The translations under genes were made by a program, and so were the position numbers. Positions 22,448 through 35,800 of a stretch of 64,000 nucleotides of DNA are shown in pieces (position 1 is the stretch's first letter; each line of letters opens with the position of its first letter). The notes beneath the pieces were generated by a model, which was not told the DNA's origin, searched no databases, and saw nothing but the letters and a program-made list of their open reading frames with translations. The stretch comes from Lineus longissimus (taxonomy: Eukaryota; Nemertea; Pilidiophora; Heteronemertea; Lineidae): positions 680,001 through 744,000 of the forward strand of contig NC_088323.1 in NCBI RefSeq assembly GCF_910592395.1. Direction: 5' to 3'.

Positions 22448-24873
22448 AATGTTTTCATCCCTCAGTGTTAATTTTTTTCATAAGCTCATAACTTCCTCAA
22501 CTTTTTCACTTATAAACGATGGAGTAGTTTGCTTCATCGTCCACATTCCGGGTCAGCCGTTCAGGAAAGAATAATCGCACAATCAGTGCAAGTTTGTTTT
22601 GCCCTGAATACCAACAACGTTTATCAGCACATCGATAGTTGGGGTATTTGTAGTGAATAACATCGTAGCGAGTTAATCAACTGGCCGTGGACATGTTACG
22701 GCGGAACCAACCAGCTTCTGTAACGCTTCTTGCACCTATGATCCTGACGGGCTCGAGATAACTCAGTTTGTCAAGGCATTTAGAGGGGCCATTAAGATAA
22801 GACCCTTAGATGAAGGAAATCAGGATGTGGTTATTGGGAACGACACATATGGGGGCATCTCTTCTCAAAGCTATTAGCTGCTATTCGGCCAAGGCTACAG
22901 ATTTCAACACGCCGATCTAACGTCGGTGTGCGTATCAGCACTCCTTCAAGGAAGGAGTAGGCCATCTTGAAACTTCTTTTTCTTCTACCTTCCAGCATGA
23001 TGCTGCTAGCCAGGCTTCATAAAATTCGTTCATAACAGCCTTATCCCAACACGATACAAGGGAATGGCAATCAAAACTAAAATAGAACGTTGCCTAATTA
23101 ACTGTCCATATCAATATCTGCAATAAGACCTGCAAGTCTGCAATCAACTAGAAATGTCATGAGCGCTGATCTTTCTTAAGATGACATTAGCCCTTTTCTT
23201 TGATACATTAGTTCCATCCAATCACCCATTTTTCTACAAACCAAATTGGATCAGGATGGATACCATATAATATCCTTCTTTGTGCCATATATTTTTGAGC
23301 CATGACTCTGTCCATACTCATCACGTAGTCACTCTAATCTGGCACAAGCAGCTGCGTAGTTGGAAGTCAAGGGACAAGCACAGGCAGAATTTTACCGTAC
23401 AGCTGCGTAAAACTCTCTGACTGACCTAAAAGAAAGACAAAAGCAATTGCAAAAGCAACAGGCATGATGGGTTGCTAAAAACGCAAGGAAAAAGGTGTTG
23501 ATAAAATTTACTACGGGCATCGTCAATAATAGTGCCCTAGTAAGAGGGCAATATAGGGTGCTATATCAATGGTAAATGCACACTCGCCTTCATTTATCCT
23601 ATCAACTAACAAACATATTGATTTAATTGCTTGTATCAGATCTTGAACTGTTTTGTGATGATAGTACACTCTTCATGGGAAGACCTTGAACAACATCCCA
23701 GAGTGACTCTAACAGAAACCTAACCAGACCTCACCTCACCTGACACCCTAAAGCCACGAAGCTAAACTGTGGATGATAAAGGCAAAACTGCTAATTTGGG
23801 TACTTGTCATGCAATAGAGCGCCAGTAAATTACCTCAATTCCAGTTTGTCTTGTCAACTAGCCCAGAGCTATCAGAATCATCCCCTAATATTCGAACATG
23901 TGTGCATTGTGAGATACTGAGAATAATCTGGTTACAAGGACAATCAGTCGAAGCCTGACCTTTCGGACCATTCAGGAAATGCAACTTGACCTTCCCAAGC
24001 CTATCTACCCAATGATGATGAGGAATCTAAATGAGACGGAATTATCAAATAGGCGATGCGAGAATTAAAGAGGTTATCTTAAAATGCTAGCAACATTACA
24101 TGTCTCTGTCAGCTGGCATCATCATTTCCAACACTAGCAACAATATCTCCTATGACATTGAGCCAACCGTCCAACCTGTTTGATGACGATCCACAAATGC
24201 AACTCAACTTTACCTGGGTCAATCTGTCCAATGAAGTGCAGGAGATCCAATAAGACAAAGAATCAAACAGGGAGAAGCTCAATGACCAGTGAGATACCGC
24301 AGTGGTTCCGCCCTGATGAAAGCTATGAGCCCTGGGTGCTTGACCACTGAGATATTATCAGTGGGGACAGCAAACAGTTTCTTACCTGCGGTGCTCAGTC
24401 ATACATGCTAAACATGGATGTCCGACTTGTATTATTGATGATGACCAGATAGGTAACCTCAGGACCTTTGAGCAGTTCTATTGATGGTCTCTACGGCACG
24501 GAGGATAAAAACATCATGAGCATAAATATTCTAATCACTGGTCGAAGCTTAGCCATTGTGCTTTGAGACGAGCACAAGTCCCCTGGTTTCATTTACAAGG
24601 TCAACTCAGCATCAGCGATTCGCGTTTCACGAAATAATCTCGAATGTCAAGAAAACCTGCACTCACTCATTCACAGCTCTCGGATTCCATATCAACTGCA
24701 ACAGTTTTTTGCTCAGGGCAGGTAACCTCACATGCTTTTCGCCGCCACCAAGATGTTCATGGCAGACAATGTTTGAGGAACAGGTGACATTTTCTCAGTT
24801 GTCACCATCAAATAAACATGCTTTGGATATAGAATACCATGTTCAGATACAGAAACATTCACCCCGAGATTGT
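22448..24873. other. No gene recognised
   Basis: AT-rich sequence. Two loosely similar stretches near 23975 and 24195 (ATGCAACT...CTAYCCAATGAWG) may be an old duplication. A 173-codon open frame starting at 24556 runs into the Harbinger-like terminus and is not considered a gene. Confidence 0.5.
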
Positions 24874-25610
24874 AGCCTGGTCTACACTAGCAAACATTCG
24901 CCAACAATGTTGGCCAACATGAGCCAACATCATGTTGGCGAATGTTCGGGGACCCGTCCACACTATCAAACACAGGCAAACATTGCCAAACAAGTTTGGC
25001 TGAGTTTGGCCGTGTTTGGCATGAATTTGAGGGCAATTTGGAGGGGAAATCAGTCATTTCTCTCCATTTTTCTTTAAAACAATGGAGAACCACAGGAAGA
25101 AAGCATGCCTAGGTGCTTCAGCAGCAATTCTTTCAGTTGTGATTAACCCCCGTCGCCGCCGCAACTGACAAAAGCCATACTTGTGGAAAAAGCATGCATG
25201 GGGCCTATCACTGCCTCCTTCAAGAGTTAATGGCCTCAGATTTCAAAAGCCTCAAGAATTTCCTGCGGATGGATGAAGCTTTTCGTATTCCGAAATTAAA
25301 TGTTCAAATTCTTGAAATTGCCATTCTCTATCTTTCATTGAGGCTGCCATTTCGTCCCAGAAGCTCCATCACATGATCCAAATCTGTTCCCTGATTGGCT
25401 GCTGATTGCCCAACACCGACCAACATGTTGGTCAGAAGCAGCATGGCCTAACATAGGCCAACATTGGCCAACAAGTTGGCTGATGTTTTCACTTGTTTTT
25501 GGACCCGTCCACACTGGCAAACAATAGCAAACATGCCTCTGCAACAAGGCCCAACACGATGTTGGCCAACATTTGTTGGTTCATGTTGGCTAGCTGTTGT
25601 AGACCGGGCT
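24874..25610 (+). mobile_element. PIF/Harbinger-like DNA transposon, non-autonomous
   Basis: The termini are inverted: AGCCTGGTCTACACTAGC at the left, and AGCCCGGTCTACAACAGC as the reverse complement of the right end. Subterminal GCCAACATGTTGG-type palindromes and a repeated GGACCCGTCCACACT lie inside both ends. The interior carries a broken transposase start (from 25082). No clear target-site duplication was seen. The superfamily call rests on the transposase remnant and end structure, by memory. Confidence 0.65.
25082..25376 (+). pseudogene. Harbinger-type transposase N-terminal remnant
   Basis: The first part, MENHRKKACLGASAAILSVV then an arginine run, resembles the N-terminus of animal Harbinger nucleases and stops at 25166. 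After a frame change, GAYHCLLQELMASDFKSLKN then FLRMDEAF matches the GAYxxLLxELrxxDxxsFrNFLRM motif. The nuclease catalytic region is absent: the sequence jumps from FLRMDEA to an unrelated-looking tail. It is non-functional as read. Confidence 0.6.
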
Positions 25611-25934
25611 TCACTGTCACCATCAACCTGAGTTGCGCTTTGGGGCAAAGGTCCTACGTTCAGGGTCAGAAGCCTCCACTCAGAGACAGTCACTGTCACT
25701 GTCACCACACGTCGGCACTTAGTTCAATGTTACAGGCTCTGTGACATTTGTAACGACCTGCTGCTCGAAAGCCATTTGGACATGAATTGGAGAGAAGATC
25801 AAGAGTGTCGGTAACACAAACCTTGGGGTATGGCTGAAGGACTCATTAGGAGTAGTAATGGATGGAGGCCATAATAAGAAGAGGAGTTGATGTGGGCACA
25901 GATGATTTCAGGAAGTTAACTCTTGTGTGGCGAT
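25611..25934. other. No gene recognised
   Basis: Short spacer between the Harbinger-like element and the non-LTR remnant. Nothing was recognised. Confidence 0.5.
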
Positions 25935-26310
25935 GATCATGACCTTTATCCAACCGTGGATAGAATGATTCAAACCATGCCGTTTCTTGGATACCAAAAA
26001 CAATCAGCAACAATTTGCGATCATAGTCTCGTGATCAACAGAGAACGATTACAACACCATCTCTCTTGTCAAAGTTCTCAAGTAAACTGTTGGTAATGGA
26101 TATCAATGCAGTGACCAGGTTGGGAGGCAGATTGTTTTGGATTATACACATAGCTCATCGCAAGATGGCTGGAGAGCCTGGCTGCTACCGCACGTTCGAG
26201 AAGCTTTGATAAGTATGACAAATTGGAGACTGGTTTACAGTTGGTTGACCCTGACTTGATCACTGCTAAGATCCACATAATAACATTGTTTATCACGGAT
26301 GACCCCAAGA
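25935..26310 (-). pseudogene. Non-LTR retrotransposon reverse transcriptase remnant (CR1/Jockey type)
   Basis: The minus strand at 26078-26308 has CKPVSNLSYLSKLLERAVAA, RLSSHLAMSYVYNPKQSASQ and PGHCIDIH. This matches the NYRPVSNLxFLSKxxEkvva...QSAxrpgHSTET pattern of CR1/L2/Jockey reverse transcriptases. After stops, downstream pieces LFDKRDGVVIVL and a WFESF segment match the following DKGDGVVLVLLDLSAAF and AWFxSYL region. There are several stops and frame changes, and no catalytic YADD motif was found. Confidence 0.7.
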
Positions 26311-27157
26311 TCCTCCGGCCACGACATTGTCAACCTCTATCACCATATGAATCTGGCATGGCATCTTCACGCTTCTAATTAATTAGCCAATTAAGAGATG
26401 GTTCCATCGGGATTACTGACGGATGCCAATCATGTCCATAACAACATCAATGTTTGTGGCCAAGCGCGACCACGTATCATGATCATATTGTTGTTGAAGA
26501 TTGGGGGCTTAATCCTCATCTATAGAAATAACATAATCTATAAGACAAATAACGGCCGCTATTGAACTGGGTCTGTCTCATCTCTGATGATTATCGGTTC
26601 CACAGAGGCCCGGTGGGAATAGCAAAGAGCGGCTTATACTGTGCTGAATTAGGAAATATTGTTTCTTTTCGAACAAACTTCTTTACTAAAGACACCAATG
26701 GCAGTCTGATGAGGTTGAGGCCCTTGGGATTCACAACTGTCACAAGTTGAGTCGACATGCCTGTAACTTTGATCAGAAGAAATCCTCACCAATTTCAAGA
26801 TGATTTCCTCAGGTTGATTCCTAATTAGACACTTAATGAAGTTGAAAATATAATGAAACAAGCAGCACTGTACTCCAGGCCTGGACCTTAAATGTCTAAG
26901 GATAGGTACATTTGCCCGGCATATACTTATATCATTCCCTGTGTGTAGTCCAACCACGTTCAGACATGCAGAGCAACATGTGCTGAGATCAGCCAGGCAG
27001 GACTTGGACCCCTATGTAAAGCGAGACAGCTCCAGAACCTGAGCCGATGTGCTCTTACGAGGCCAGATGGCCAGACAGGAAAGTTACGGACGACTTGTGT
27101 CAGCAGGTTGTCTTCCAATACCACAGCTGGAAGAAACTGTCACCGTACATTGATTAG
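26311..27157. other. No gene recognised
   Basis: Two minus-strand and plus-strand frames near 26562-26957 overlap each other and have no recognisable similarity. They may be further decayed retrotransposon sequence, but this cannot be shown. Confidence 0.45.
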
Positions 27158-27357
27158 CACATTCGATCCCAAGGAAATATGACTGCTACTGACCAAGGAT
27201 GGTCAGGTTACAGGCAAATTCGAAGGCACATTCGATCCCAAGGAAATATGACTGCTACTGACCAAGGATGGTCAGGTTACAGGCAAATTCGAAGGCACAT
27301 TCGATCCCAAGGAAATATGACTGCTACTGACCAAGGATGGTCAGGTTACAGGCAAAT
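27158..27357. repeat. 69-bp tandem array, 2.9 copies
   Basis: Near-identical units start at 27158, 27227 and 27296 (CACATTCGATCCCAAGGAAA...). The last is cut short after CAGGCAAAT. Identity is essentially complete, so the duplication is recent. 69 is a multiple of three, which produces a spurious 118-codon open frame. Confidence 0.92.
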
Positions 27358-30300
27358 GACATGGACATTTACACACAAACAACTCCAATGTACTCTCCCA
27401 CCATCCGACACCAAAGTAACCAATATGCTGCTTCTCAATATTAAACACTATTCTCCATCAACACAACTGGTAATGAGTCTTTTGAGCCCATGCTTTTATG
27501 TACATTTGAGTATCTATTCGATTAGATCCCGATGATGGCCATGTTGTCGAATTTCTGAAAGAAACAAGATTCCACAGAACAGTTTATGTTGGCATGGAAA
27601 CTTTCATCAGACAAGAAATTACTTATGTTATAACCTATGAACCCATCCAAAGAGCGACGCCCCCCTCGTAAAACAAGCCCACCGGATCTAATCTCCAACA
27701 GGAAATTTGAAAAGGCCTCGACCCTCCTGAGATCAGTGTCTCATAACCTGAGAATACCGACCAGTCCTGACAACAAAGCAGACAGGAAACTATCTATCAT
27801 AATAATACTGGACGGGGCACGAGTTAAGTCACACTTAGCGACACTGTATAGCCTTGAGATTTGGCATGGATGTTGGTCACATGTTATCCTGTCTACTACT
27901 GCTTATCGTATCAGTTATCATTTAGTTCAGTTTTACTTCTAGCAAAGATCCAACTGCTCATAGCTGAAGGGTCAAATATCCAGAGTAACCCCCCTTAGCC
28001 AAGCACTCGGGAACGATTGTGATGTACTCATTACCCCAGTGCAACATTCCAACGCAAAACACTCTCCGCAGACACCACAGGGACCTTCAACTGATCAACG
28101 CATGGAATGTGCAGACAGTGATGTATGTACTCAACTCCTTACTGTATCACTAGGCTTTCATTTAAAACGTGGTATTGCAAAGACAAATTGACCAAACTAT
28201 TTGCATCTTTAGAAATAATCTACGCTAACGTGTCACTCTAATTTTCTCAGTTTATCATCAAGTCAGCAGGGCACCTTGCTATCAAAGATCAGTTCTCATT
28301 ACTGACTATGAGTGACCAACCTCATTTATCAAACTCCCTTGACTTCATTTCACCATTCTGTAGCATCTTCTGCAAAGTAGCATGGGAAACGCTGTCAAAC
28401 CAAGTGTGTAACCACCTTTATCCGATAATCAAACATAAGGCCTTATCGATTCACACTCGCACTCATTGTCAATATATTTGACGATAACTCATGCGATAAG
28501 ATGAGTTTGATTTTCAATATGCTTCCTTGTAAAATGCTTCGATGCATCTTAACAATATAACCGGTAATTGAAAACTTCGATGAGTTCCTTCCGACACCTC
28601 AAGTCCTTGTTCATCAACTTGCCTACACTATTCTGTGTCTATTCATTTGAAAGAGCAAGGGGCTTCTCTTTATTTCTTACCATAATCAACTGCCGGTCTT
28701 TTTTGAGATGTGGAGATTATATTCTACCTCAGTCATAATGAACTTTCTTTCGAACTGTACCATGACAATGAGGGGCTTTACATGCATAAGTCGCGATGAG
28801 GTCATACAGGATAATCTCACTATGACATTGATGGAGTCTTATCACTTCATTACAAGGAAAACAACTCAAACTTTGACACTTTTAAAGTTTAATTCATACT
28901 CCAGGCGCCGAAACTGACAACACTACGACATGACAGTTAGAAAGTGTGGCATATCAAGTGATGGTCACATCAGTTTTAAAGGGATAGACTAAATCTAAGA
29001 GATCTCCGTCATTATAAAGTGATGTCCCGATTAATTAGGGTAAAGAAAGGGCAAGGTGGTTTACCAACACATTCTAGGTCCTATTGAGACATGTATGACA
29101 TCGCGCTAACCGCAGGGAGCTCTTTCGTGGAGAGGGTAGAGTAGTGCCTTCCCTGATTCAGCTCTGCGTTGAAGTGGGGGAAAAAACTCTACTTGATATC
29201 AAAATATTTTTGAAAATCCAAGACTTTTTAAACGGAATTGATAAGAATAATCTTTCAAATGATTCCTTTCCAACACAGGGCAGAAAATATCCTCCCAGCA
29301 GTGAATCGATACTAGTCATTTCCCAATGTTTTTTCTCTCTTCCACTTAAGCAGTAATTGACGATGATTGGTCCTGCTCTTTTTTCCAACGGCGGAATTAC
29401 TGTGTCATGTTTCTCTGAGACGCTGAGACGAGGAGGGAAGGACTTGATAACCTGTCCTACAGCCAGTCGGATGAAAAAATTCACCGCTCGAATTCTGATG
29501 GTGAGGTTTTTTATTGGAAACATGTCGACACTGAGCTATGGATGATAGGCAGTGGAAGGGCTCCATATACCGACTGGGTATAATGATACTTAAAGTATAC
29601 CCTATTTGCTTGAAGATAATTCTAGAAGCCACATACACCTCTTGTTTGCGGGTCCTCCTTTTCTTGGAACTTCGTTTGCTATGTTCTCAAAGGGTTTTGG
29701 GGTTAAGGTCAGGGGCCACAACATTTTTGGTGGATGAGCTCGTAAGGAACGTACAAAAGGAATGACCACTGTGTTGTAGGGTACATAACTGTTCTAGGAA
29801 GGAAAGTTGGTAAGATAAGATGGTGTTTCCTGGACGGAATGGAGCTCCAGATCAACAGAGACACTAGCACACAACGTAACTACAAGCATTTACCAACATC
29901 ACTCAACTATAAAGATTTCGACAAATCAAAATGGTGATCATCTCTGACGTTAATATCCAAGTCAATTCAAAAACGTGACATTCAACCAGAATAGGAGCCA
30001 ATTTTACGCTATATCCGTCGAACACTTCCAAAGGAACACAAATCCAATAAATTCTGTAAAATGCATTTGAATAAAGCGAGTCATTTCGACGGCAATGATT
30101 TCAGCGTCAGAAGTCACATGATCAAAAACACCAATAAAAACATGGTTTGAAACTGAAACTATTTGTGCTGCATCAACAGCGTGAGTTTAATATCAGTCGG
30201 ATGTTGATATTTGATGAATTCCAGTTCATGCTTGTGTCAATCTTTCATATTGAGACTTTCTAGCACATGGGATCAGAACGATTTTATAACGTGTCCTTTG

Positions 30301-31207
30301 TTGAGTTCATTCTGTCAATTCGTTGAGGTCATTCCTCATTTGGAAGCGGCACAGGTAAAGCAATTCCCTCACAGTTTGTTTAACTAGTGCAACAACAGCC
30401 ATAAACATATTTTTCCGTCGCTCTTATTGCGAGTTCATAACAATTACTACAAAATACCAGCAATCATAATGAAAACAAATGCATACAAAACGTGCACAAT
30501 TGGCCTTAAATCTCATGACAACAGCATGATGCTTCACGACGAATTCAACAAGATAACTACTGTCTCCAAGATATTGGTTTACTCCTGTCACTTCAAAGTG
30601 ATGGATAGCTGGACTTAATGGGACATGCCAGTGAGATTTCAATTTTCTTCGCACTTCAACATTTCTAATGATGTCACGAATCGCCTATCTAGAAACTACT
30701 CTATTCAAATCAATTCCGTCTTCGATTTTAAACCCATTATCTTTTAACTGGTGTGTTTTAACGAGCAAGTGCAATCATGTGTCAACACAACTATAATGGT
30801 TCCGAGAATGAGAATAAATCTTTCGTTTTTGATTCTGCATTATTCAAACAGATGCATGGGATGGCTAAGATCATGGGCGGAATTAATAAAGAGCGATTTC
30901 ACAGGTAACTGCTAAGAGACTTACTTGCACACAAGGTCCTCCTATTCACTAACTACGTTAGTCAATGTGTATTTTACACCCCCTCCCCTAAATGATAGAG
31001 AAGGATCACCATTGATGAACATTTGAAAAGCCATTTTATTCTTGGAGTGTACATATTTGAAATTATGTCGGTGTATACAAGTGGCATTGTTGCGGTTCTC
31101 TTTCCAAGCTATGCTGATTTGACATTTTTTAGTAGTTTGGAGTCGAGGTCGTCTTGAAGAATTGATATGAAATCGACAAGTTGGCAATCCCTTGAGGAGG
31201 GAGGCCA
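27358..31207. other. No gene recognised
   Basis: Includes a 121-codon minus-strand frame (29158-29523) overlapped by plus-strand frames, and a 101-codon plus frame (27637-27942). Neither has a recognised domain or codon pattern that would support a gene. No RNA gene was seen. Confidence 0.45.
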
Positions 31208-31220
31208 AACTCCCAAAGAG

Positions 31221-31255
<35 letters not shown>

Positions 31256-31264
31256 CCAAAGAGA
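31208..31264 (+). mobile_element. A32 tract flanked by a 12-14 bp direct repeat
   Basis: AACTCCCAAAGAGA at 31208-31221 and again at 31251-31264 flank a pure run of 32 A (31221-31252). This is the footprint expected of a poly(A)-primed insertion with target-site duplication in which only the tail was integrated. An assembly or slippage artefact is the alternative. Confidence 0.6.
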
Positions 31265-32769
31265 GGATGGCTAGCATTTGCTAGTCTATCCTTTAGCAAC
31301 CGTTACCATTGGCGAGAGGTTCGGAGATTGGAGTGAGGCCTCACGATACACAGTGGCAGCTGATTTATACAAACCCTTTCCTAATCCGATATATCATGGA
31401 TAAACCAACCAAGACTGAGATTCCTGACAAACTGCACCTGTCAGCCCGCCAGACAAAACTAAATACTGCATTTTCTGGAGAGACCATCTGCTCTGAGTGC
31501 AGATTGAACAATAACACCCCAGGTCAACAATGCGATGCAGTTAAACGGATATGGTTTTTTTTTCAGATGTAACATCAATAATCAATTATCACGAACTATG
31601 TATGCACTGCAGCAATTTTGGAGAGAAAATGCATGGATGTACAATTACCCAACCATGCACCCCATGGTACAAACTGAATTAGTTCAGCAGCCATCCTATC
31701 AACATTATGAATAATGCAGGCGAAGATCGACACTGGCCCGATGCAGAAGTAGGTCGCAATATCCGAAAGGAACCATTGGCCTTTACTTATTTGCAACTTG
31801 TGTCCAACATATTTCCTCTACGGGGTAGCATAACGTATATAAAGAACACCATGACTCAGACCTATTCCTATCCCAAATGGTGACGTAAAAAGAATATATA
31901 GATTTGGAATACTTCCAATCCAAATTCAGTATCGAAGAACTACTGAATTTGGGCAGTGAAAATCTCTTTCGGTTTCTCAAATAAAAAAAACAGCAACTTC
32001 TTTTAACAACTTTTATTGCGAATCCAAACTCATCAATAATAATGCCCACGAAAATGTGGCCCTTAACAGTAACTCTAAACGGATGGGCTCATATCAGGCG
32101 AGAACAACATTATACACCTTAGCAATTTAAATGGGTTCGCAAACCTACCGAGACTTTCGACTATCTTCAAGGTTATGATGGACCAAATTGATGATCACCT
32201 TTCGAACTCAGAAGCCACCAAACTGTTAAACTGGAGTTTTGAAAATACTTTGTGCAGGCTAAGAAAGTTCTTGATTTCCCCCGAGTATTGCTAAGTCAAA
32301 CTGGCCTTCTATTCTCACATTTATATGATCTGCGATGCTAGTGAGGAGTAAGAGAGGAACACATTTAGTATTAACTGTACCCGTGAGGAAGTTTATCCCC
32401 ATAAAACTGCCACAAACAATGAAACCTAACGTTGGCTCGTTTGCCATCAAGCGTCTCATGTGTCATTGAATCAAGAAATCTATCCAAAAATAGACAAGTG
32501 GTTGCTGATTTTAGTTTGGGCAATTGGAGAACAGTTGAGAGGGGCCACACTGGCAGATATTCCATTTTACTTCAGTGTAAAGTCTCTGGAGTAACAATAC
32601 TCACGATGTTACAGTTTGCCATCCATTCGGGGTCTGCATCAAGATGCCAAGTCACTGGATACCCTACATAGAAGATGGGGACAGGTTCTGTTCGTAGAAT
32701 TGCTGAGACCACCCTTGTTAATAGCAAGCGGGGATGAGCAGTACAATTATACTTGTTGGGGAAAAAATG
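31265..32769. other. No gene recognised
   Basis: Open frames of 60-88 codons (for example plus 31309-31572, minus 31783-32049) have no recognisable domain. No repeats were found apart from the flanking elements. Confidence 0.45.
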
Positions 32770-32869
32770 TCTAAGTCCAAATTTGTTTTTTTTCTGCTAA
32801 AAAAGAACCAACATCATCAGTCCCAAAACTTTTTTGACTTTGAACATTTTTCAATATTTTGAACTGACT
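32770..32869 (+). repeat. Dispersed ~110-bp repeat, copy 2
   Basis: Begins TCTAAGTCCAAATTTG, has the core ACCAACATCATCAGTCCCAA and ends CAATATTTTGAACTGAC. It is very close to copy 1 when that is reversed, including the AGTCCCAAAACTTTTTTGAC segment. Confidence 0.85.
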
Positions 32870-35800
32870 GCATCACAGATGAATAAAGTTGGTGAAGCAT
32901 TTTACGCGGATTTCAGCTGTTAGCCAAGATCAAAGTTAAATAATATTGGTGTATTACAAATTTACCATCAAGTCAGAAGACAAAGCCAGCACCCTTTAGG
33001 ATTTGTAAATATTCAGTTACAAAGCCAGAATAATAACTAATGATCATAGGTAATACCGCACAGAGGACGCTTTTTGATTTATCATACAATCATTTGATGT
33101 TTACATGGTTTTCACAAAAACAAATAGTTCTGACGTATAGTCGGATAGTCAAAAGGGGCGACACGATGTCAGTTTTTGTGACATTTTTGAGTGTATGCCC
33201 AATTTTGCTGAGGTTAATATAACAGGTTGACATCATTCTATGGTTATCAACTGGCTCTTGTATTCACCAAAATCAGGACCATGTATAACTTTTAACTTCA
33301 CTTTGTAATGTTCTCCAATTAGAAAATCAAGACTTTAGCAAACATGTCATGAAATACGAATCCCCTTATCGGGATGCAAACTGCAGCAATCAGTTTTACT
33401 TGGACAATTTGAAGTGTCCCGTACACATTCATTGAAATCAAGGCCTCGTGAGTCCAACACTCAAGCGGTGGACTTCTACATTATATACCACCTTTGACTG
33501 GCAGCTGGAAAAAATATCGATCACAACCTTATCACATGTTGTAGGCGTATCGCAAACAAAGACATATGGCTGAGGCACTACAATGAACAAACGCAAGTCT
33601 GACAACCCCTTTTTTTATCTTTTACGGCCTAAGTCAACATTTATGGAACAGGCATGAGGATATCACCAAATGGCTATCAAGCAGAAACTAGAAACTTTCC
33701 ATCATTTCAAATATCTCTTTCGATTACTCCACAACACAAATCACTAAGACATCAAAACGCTATAAAAGAATCAAGAAGGGAGAATAAATCATGAAAGGTG
33801 ATATAAATACTATGATTTCCTAGCAAATCACTTCAAATTATGGCCTTTGGAATTCCATTAGCTGCGGTATCAAATCAACTTGGATTGATCGAAATCACTT
33901 CCGTGGGGAACTGGGCATAATGTGAAACCACTTGCATTCAGGGTATACTAAGAGCAGCCACTTGAAATATATAGAGCAAGGCGGAGTAATTTGTTCATGG
34001 TATCAGTTTTATTGACGAGTATGTTTTATGATTTATTTTTGCGTTATCTAATTCTTTAATGCCCAGTAACTAAACACAAAACCCCAAAGAATCATGCTTG
34101 AACCACGAACACCTTTATTCCCTGGGTGATAAATATTTGATGTGTTATAATCCAGACTGATTTACCAATATGATGACAGATGTTGAACAGTGACCCAAGT
34201 TCTCACCAGCCCCTTTGTGCGGTGCGTTTTAAGGCAGGAAAGTAGATGAGACAGATTTTAATCGAGCAGCCTCTTTCAATCAATCACTTTTCTTATGGAA
34301 TGGCATTGTCATCAAAATGAGTTTCATTAGAAAGAAGTGAATTAAAGGCCTTCTCACAATTTGAACTCGAATCTGAAAACTTCCAATTGTGTAAATATGT
34401 ACAGAATATAAATTTTAACAATGCCGTTGTGAAGACTGCTATACAAGTACTTTGATTACCAAGTTTCAGAAATTTGCATATACATGTACTAACTGTACCA
34501 CGGCATTGTGTATTTCTATATTTCTGTAGCCACCAGTAAATGTGATTAACATGAACCGCATACTTGTTGCAGCCTTGAAGTAAGATATATTGTCCACAAT
34601 GTGATGATCGTTTCTGTTCAATAATCAGCTCTGTTAGAACGGAAATGACTGATATGATGAGTTCAAGTTAGGCCACATCAGGATAAATGAATTAACACAT
34701 ATAATCTGGGGATAAAAGAGAATTCATCAATTCAGCATATCAGTACTCGGTCGTGATGTGGCTACCAGAGAGAATGTAGGGTCTGGATTGGGTATTGAGA
34801 CTGAAAAACTAATTGAAACTGGGCATTTTCAAACCTGCAGGCTGGGCTTGCAGCAATACCTACTAGTAGCTAGGCTTGCCATATATCTCTTGTTATATTG
34901 TGGTTGAAAGGTCTCATTGTAAGAATTAGAATGGAATATATAGCCAAGGTCACATACAATAGCCGATTGGGCCTGGTGATATCTCAAAGTGTGACAAATC
35001 CTAAGGGTTGCTGCATACATAAATACTTGAATGAAAATAGACTTGACCGCAGAATTGATAAGTGAAGAAACCGTCATTAATTTCACTCAATCAACTGAAT
35101 CCATGTCCGTGATCATCCCCAGGGACAGCACAGTATATAATCATTCAAAATATTCCTCTACTCATCAATATATCATGGAAGTGAAAACTTAGCATAACAT
35201 GTTAGAATACTCTCCAACCTCCCAAGAGGGTACTCGCCTATATAATCTGGTGGAAATGCCAATAATGAGTAGGTATAAACAGGGTACTTGAAAGCGGATA
35301 TAAGCTTACAAAGAAGTGATTTCTGATTTCTGGTTCTTGTAAAGTTTGTATCTCGACCAAATTTTCTTGGGTGATTATATCATTCAAGTCTCCAACCTGT
35401 GACAGTGTTTTGCCTACAAACAGCCAACGAGCTCAACTTTGTTGATAACAAGCCTCTCCTTGGCGTTGACCTTCAGATGATAAAACTTATCCAGTCAGCC
35501 ATTATCACGATAGCGCTGAAATGATTGAGGCTACAACAATATCAGTTTGTCCGACAACAATTTGGTTACCTGAACACGTATTGTAGTCAATTCTTAGAGC
35601 AGAGACATGGGTTTTGTGAAAATTTACCCACCACTCTCTTCCAAAACCATTTGACTGTCCATTGCCTGATATATTGGCCTCCCTAGAGACCTCTCGAACA
35701 TGCTGCTACTTAATAGGTTATTTATATGAAGACATTGCCAGGCAGGCAATTTCTTGCATATCTATCCATTTGTAAAATGATTCCAGCTTCCCGTGAGACA

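Noticed and set aside
24556-25077. 173-codon open frame, the longest in the gene-poor half
   Set aside because: Its second half is the terminus of the Harbinger-like element and the first half has no recognisable domain. It ends without splice context.
27179-27535. 118-codon frame with repeated TATDQGWSGYRQIRR-like units
   Set aside because: Product of the 69-bp tandem repeat; no protein family signal outside it.
29120-29150. Plus-strand LFRGEG, like the MLH1 GFRGEA motif
   Set aside because: Wrong strand for the MLH1 fragment and no other conserved residues around it.
29158-29523. 121-codon minus-strand frame
   Set aside because: Overlapped by plus-strand frames of similar length; composition not distinctive and no domain recognised.
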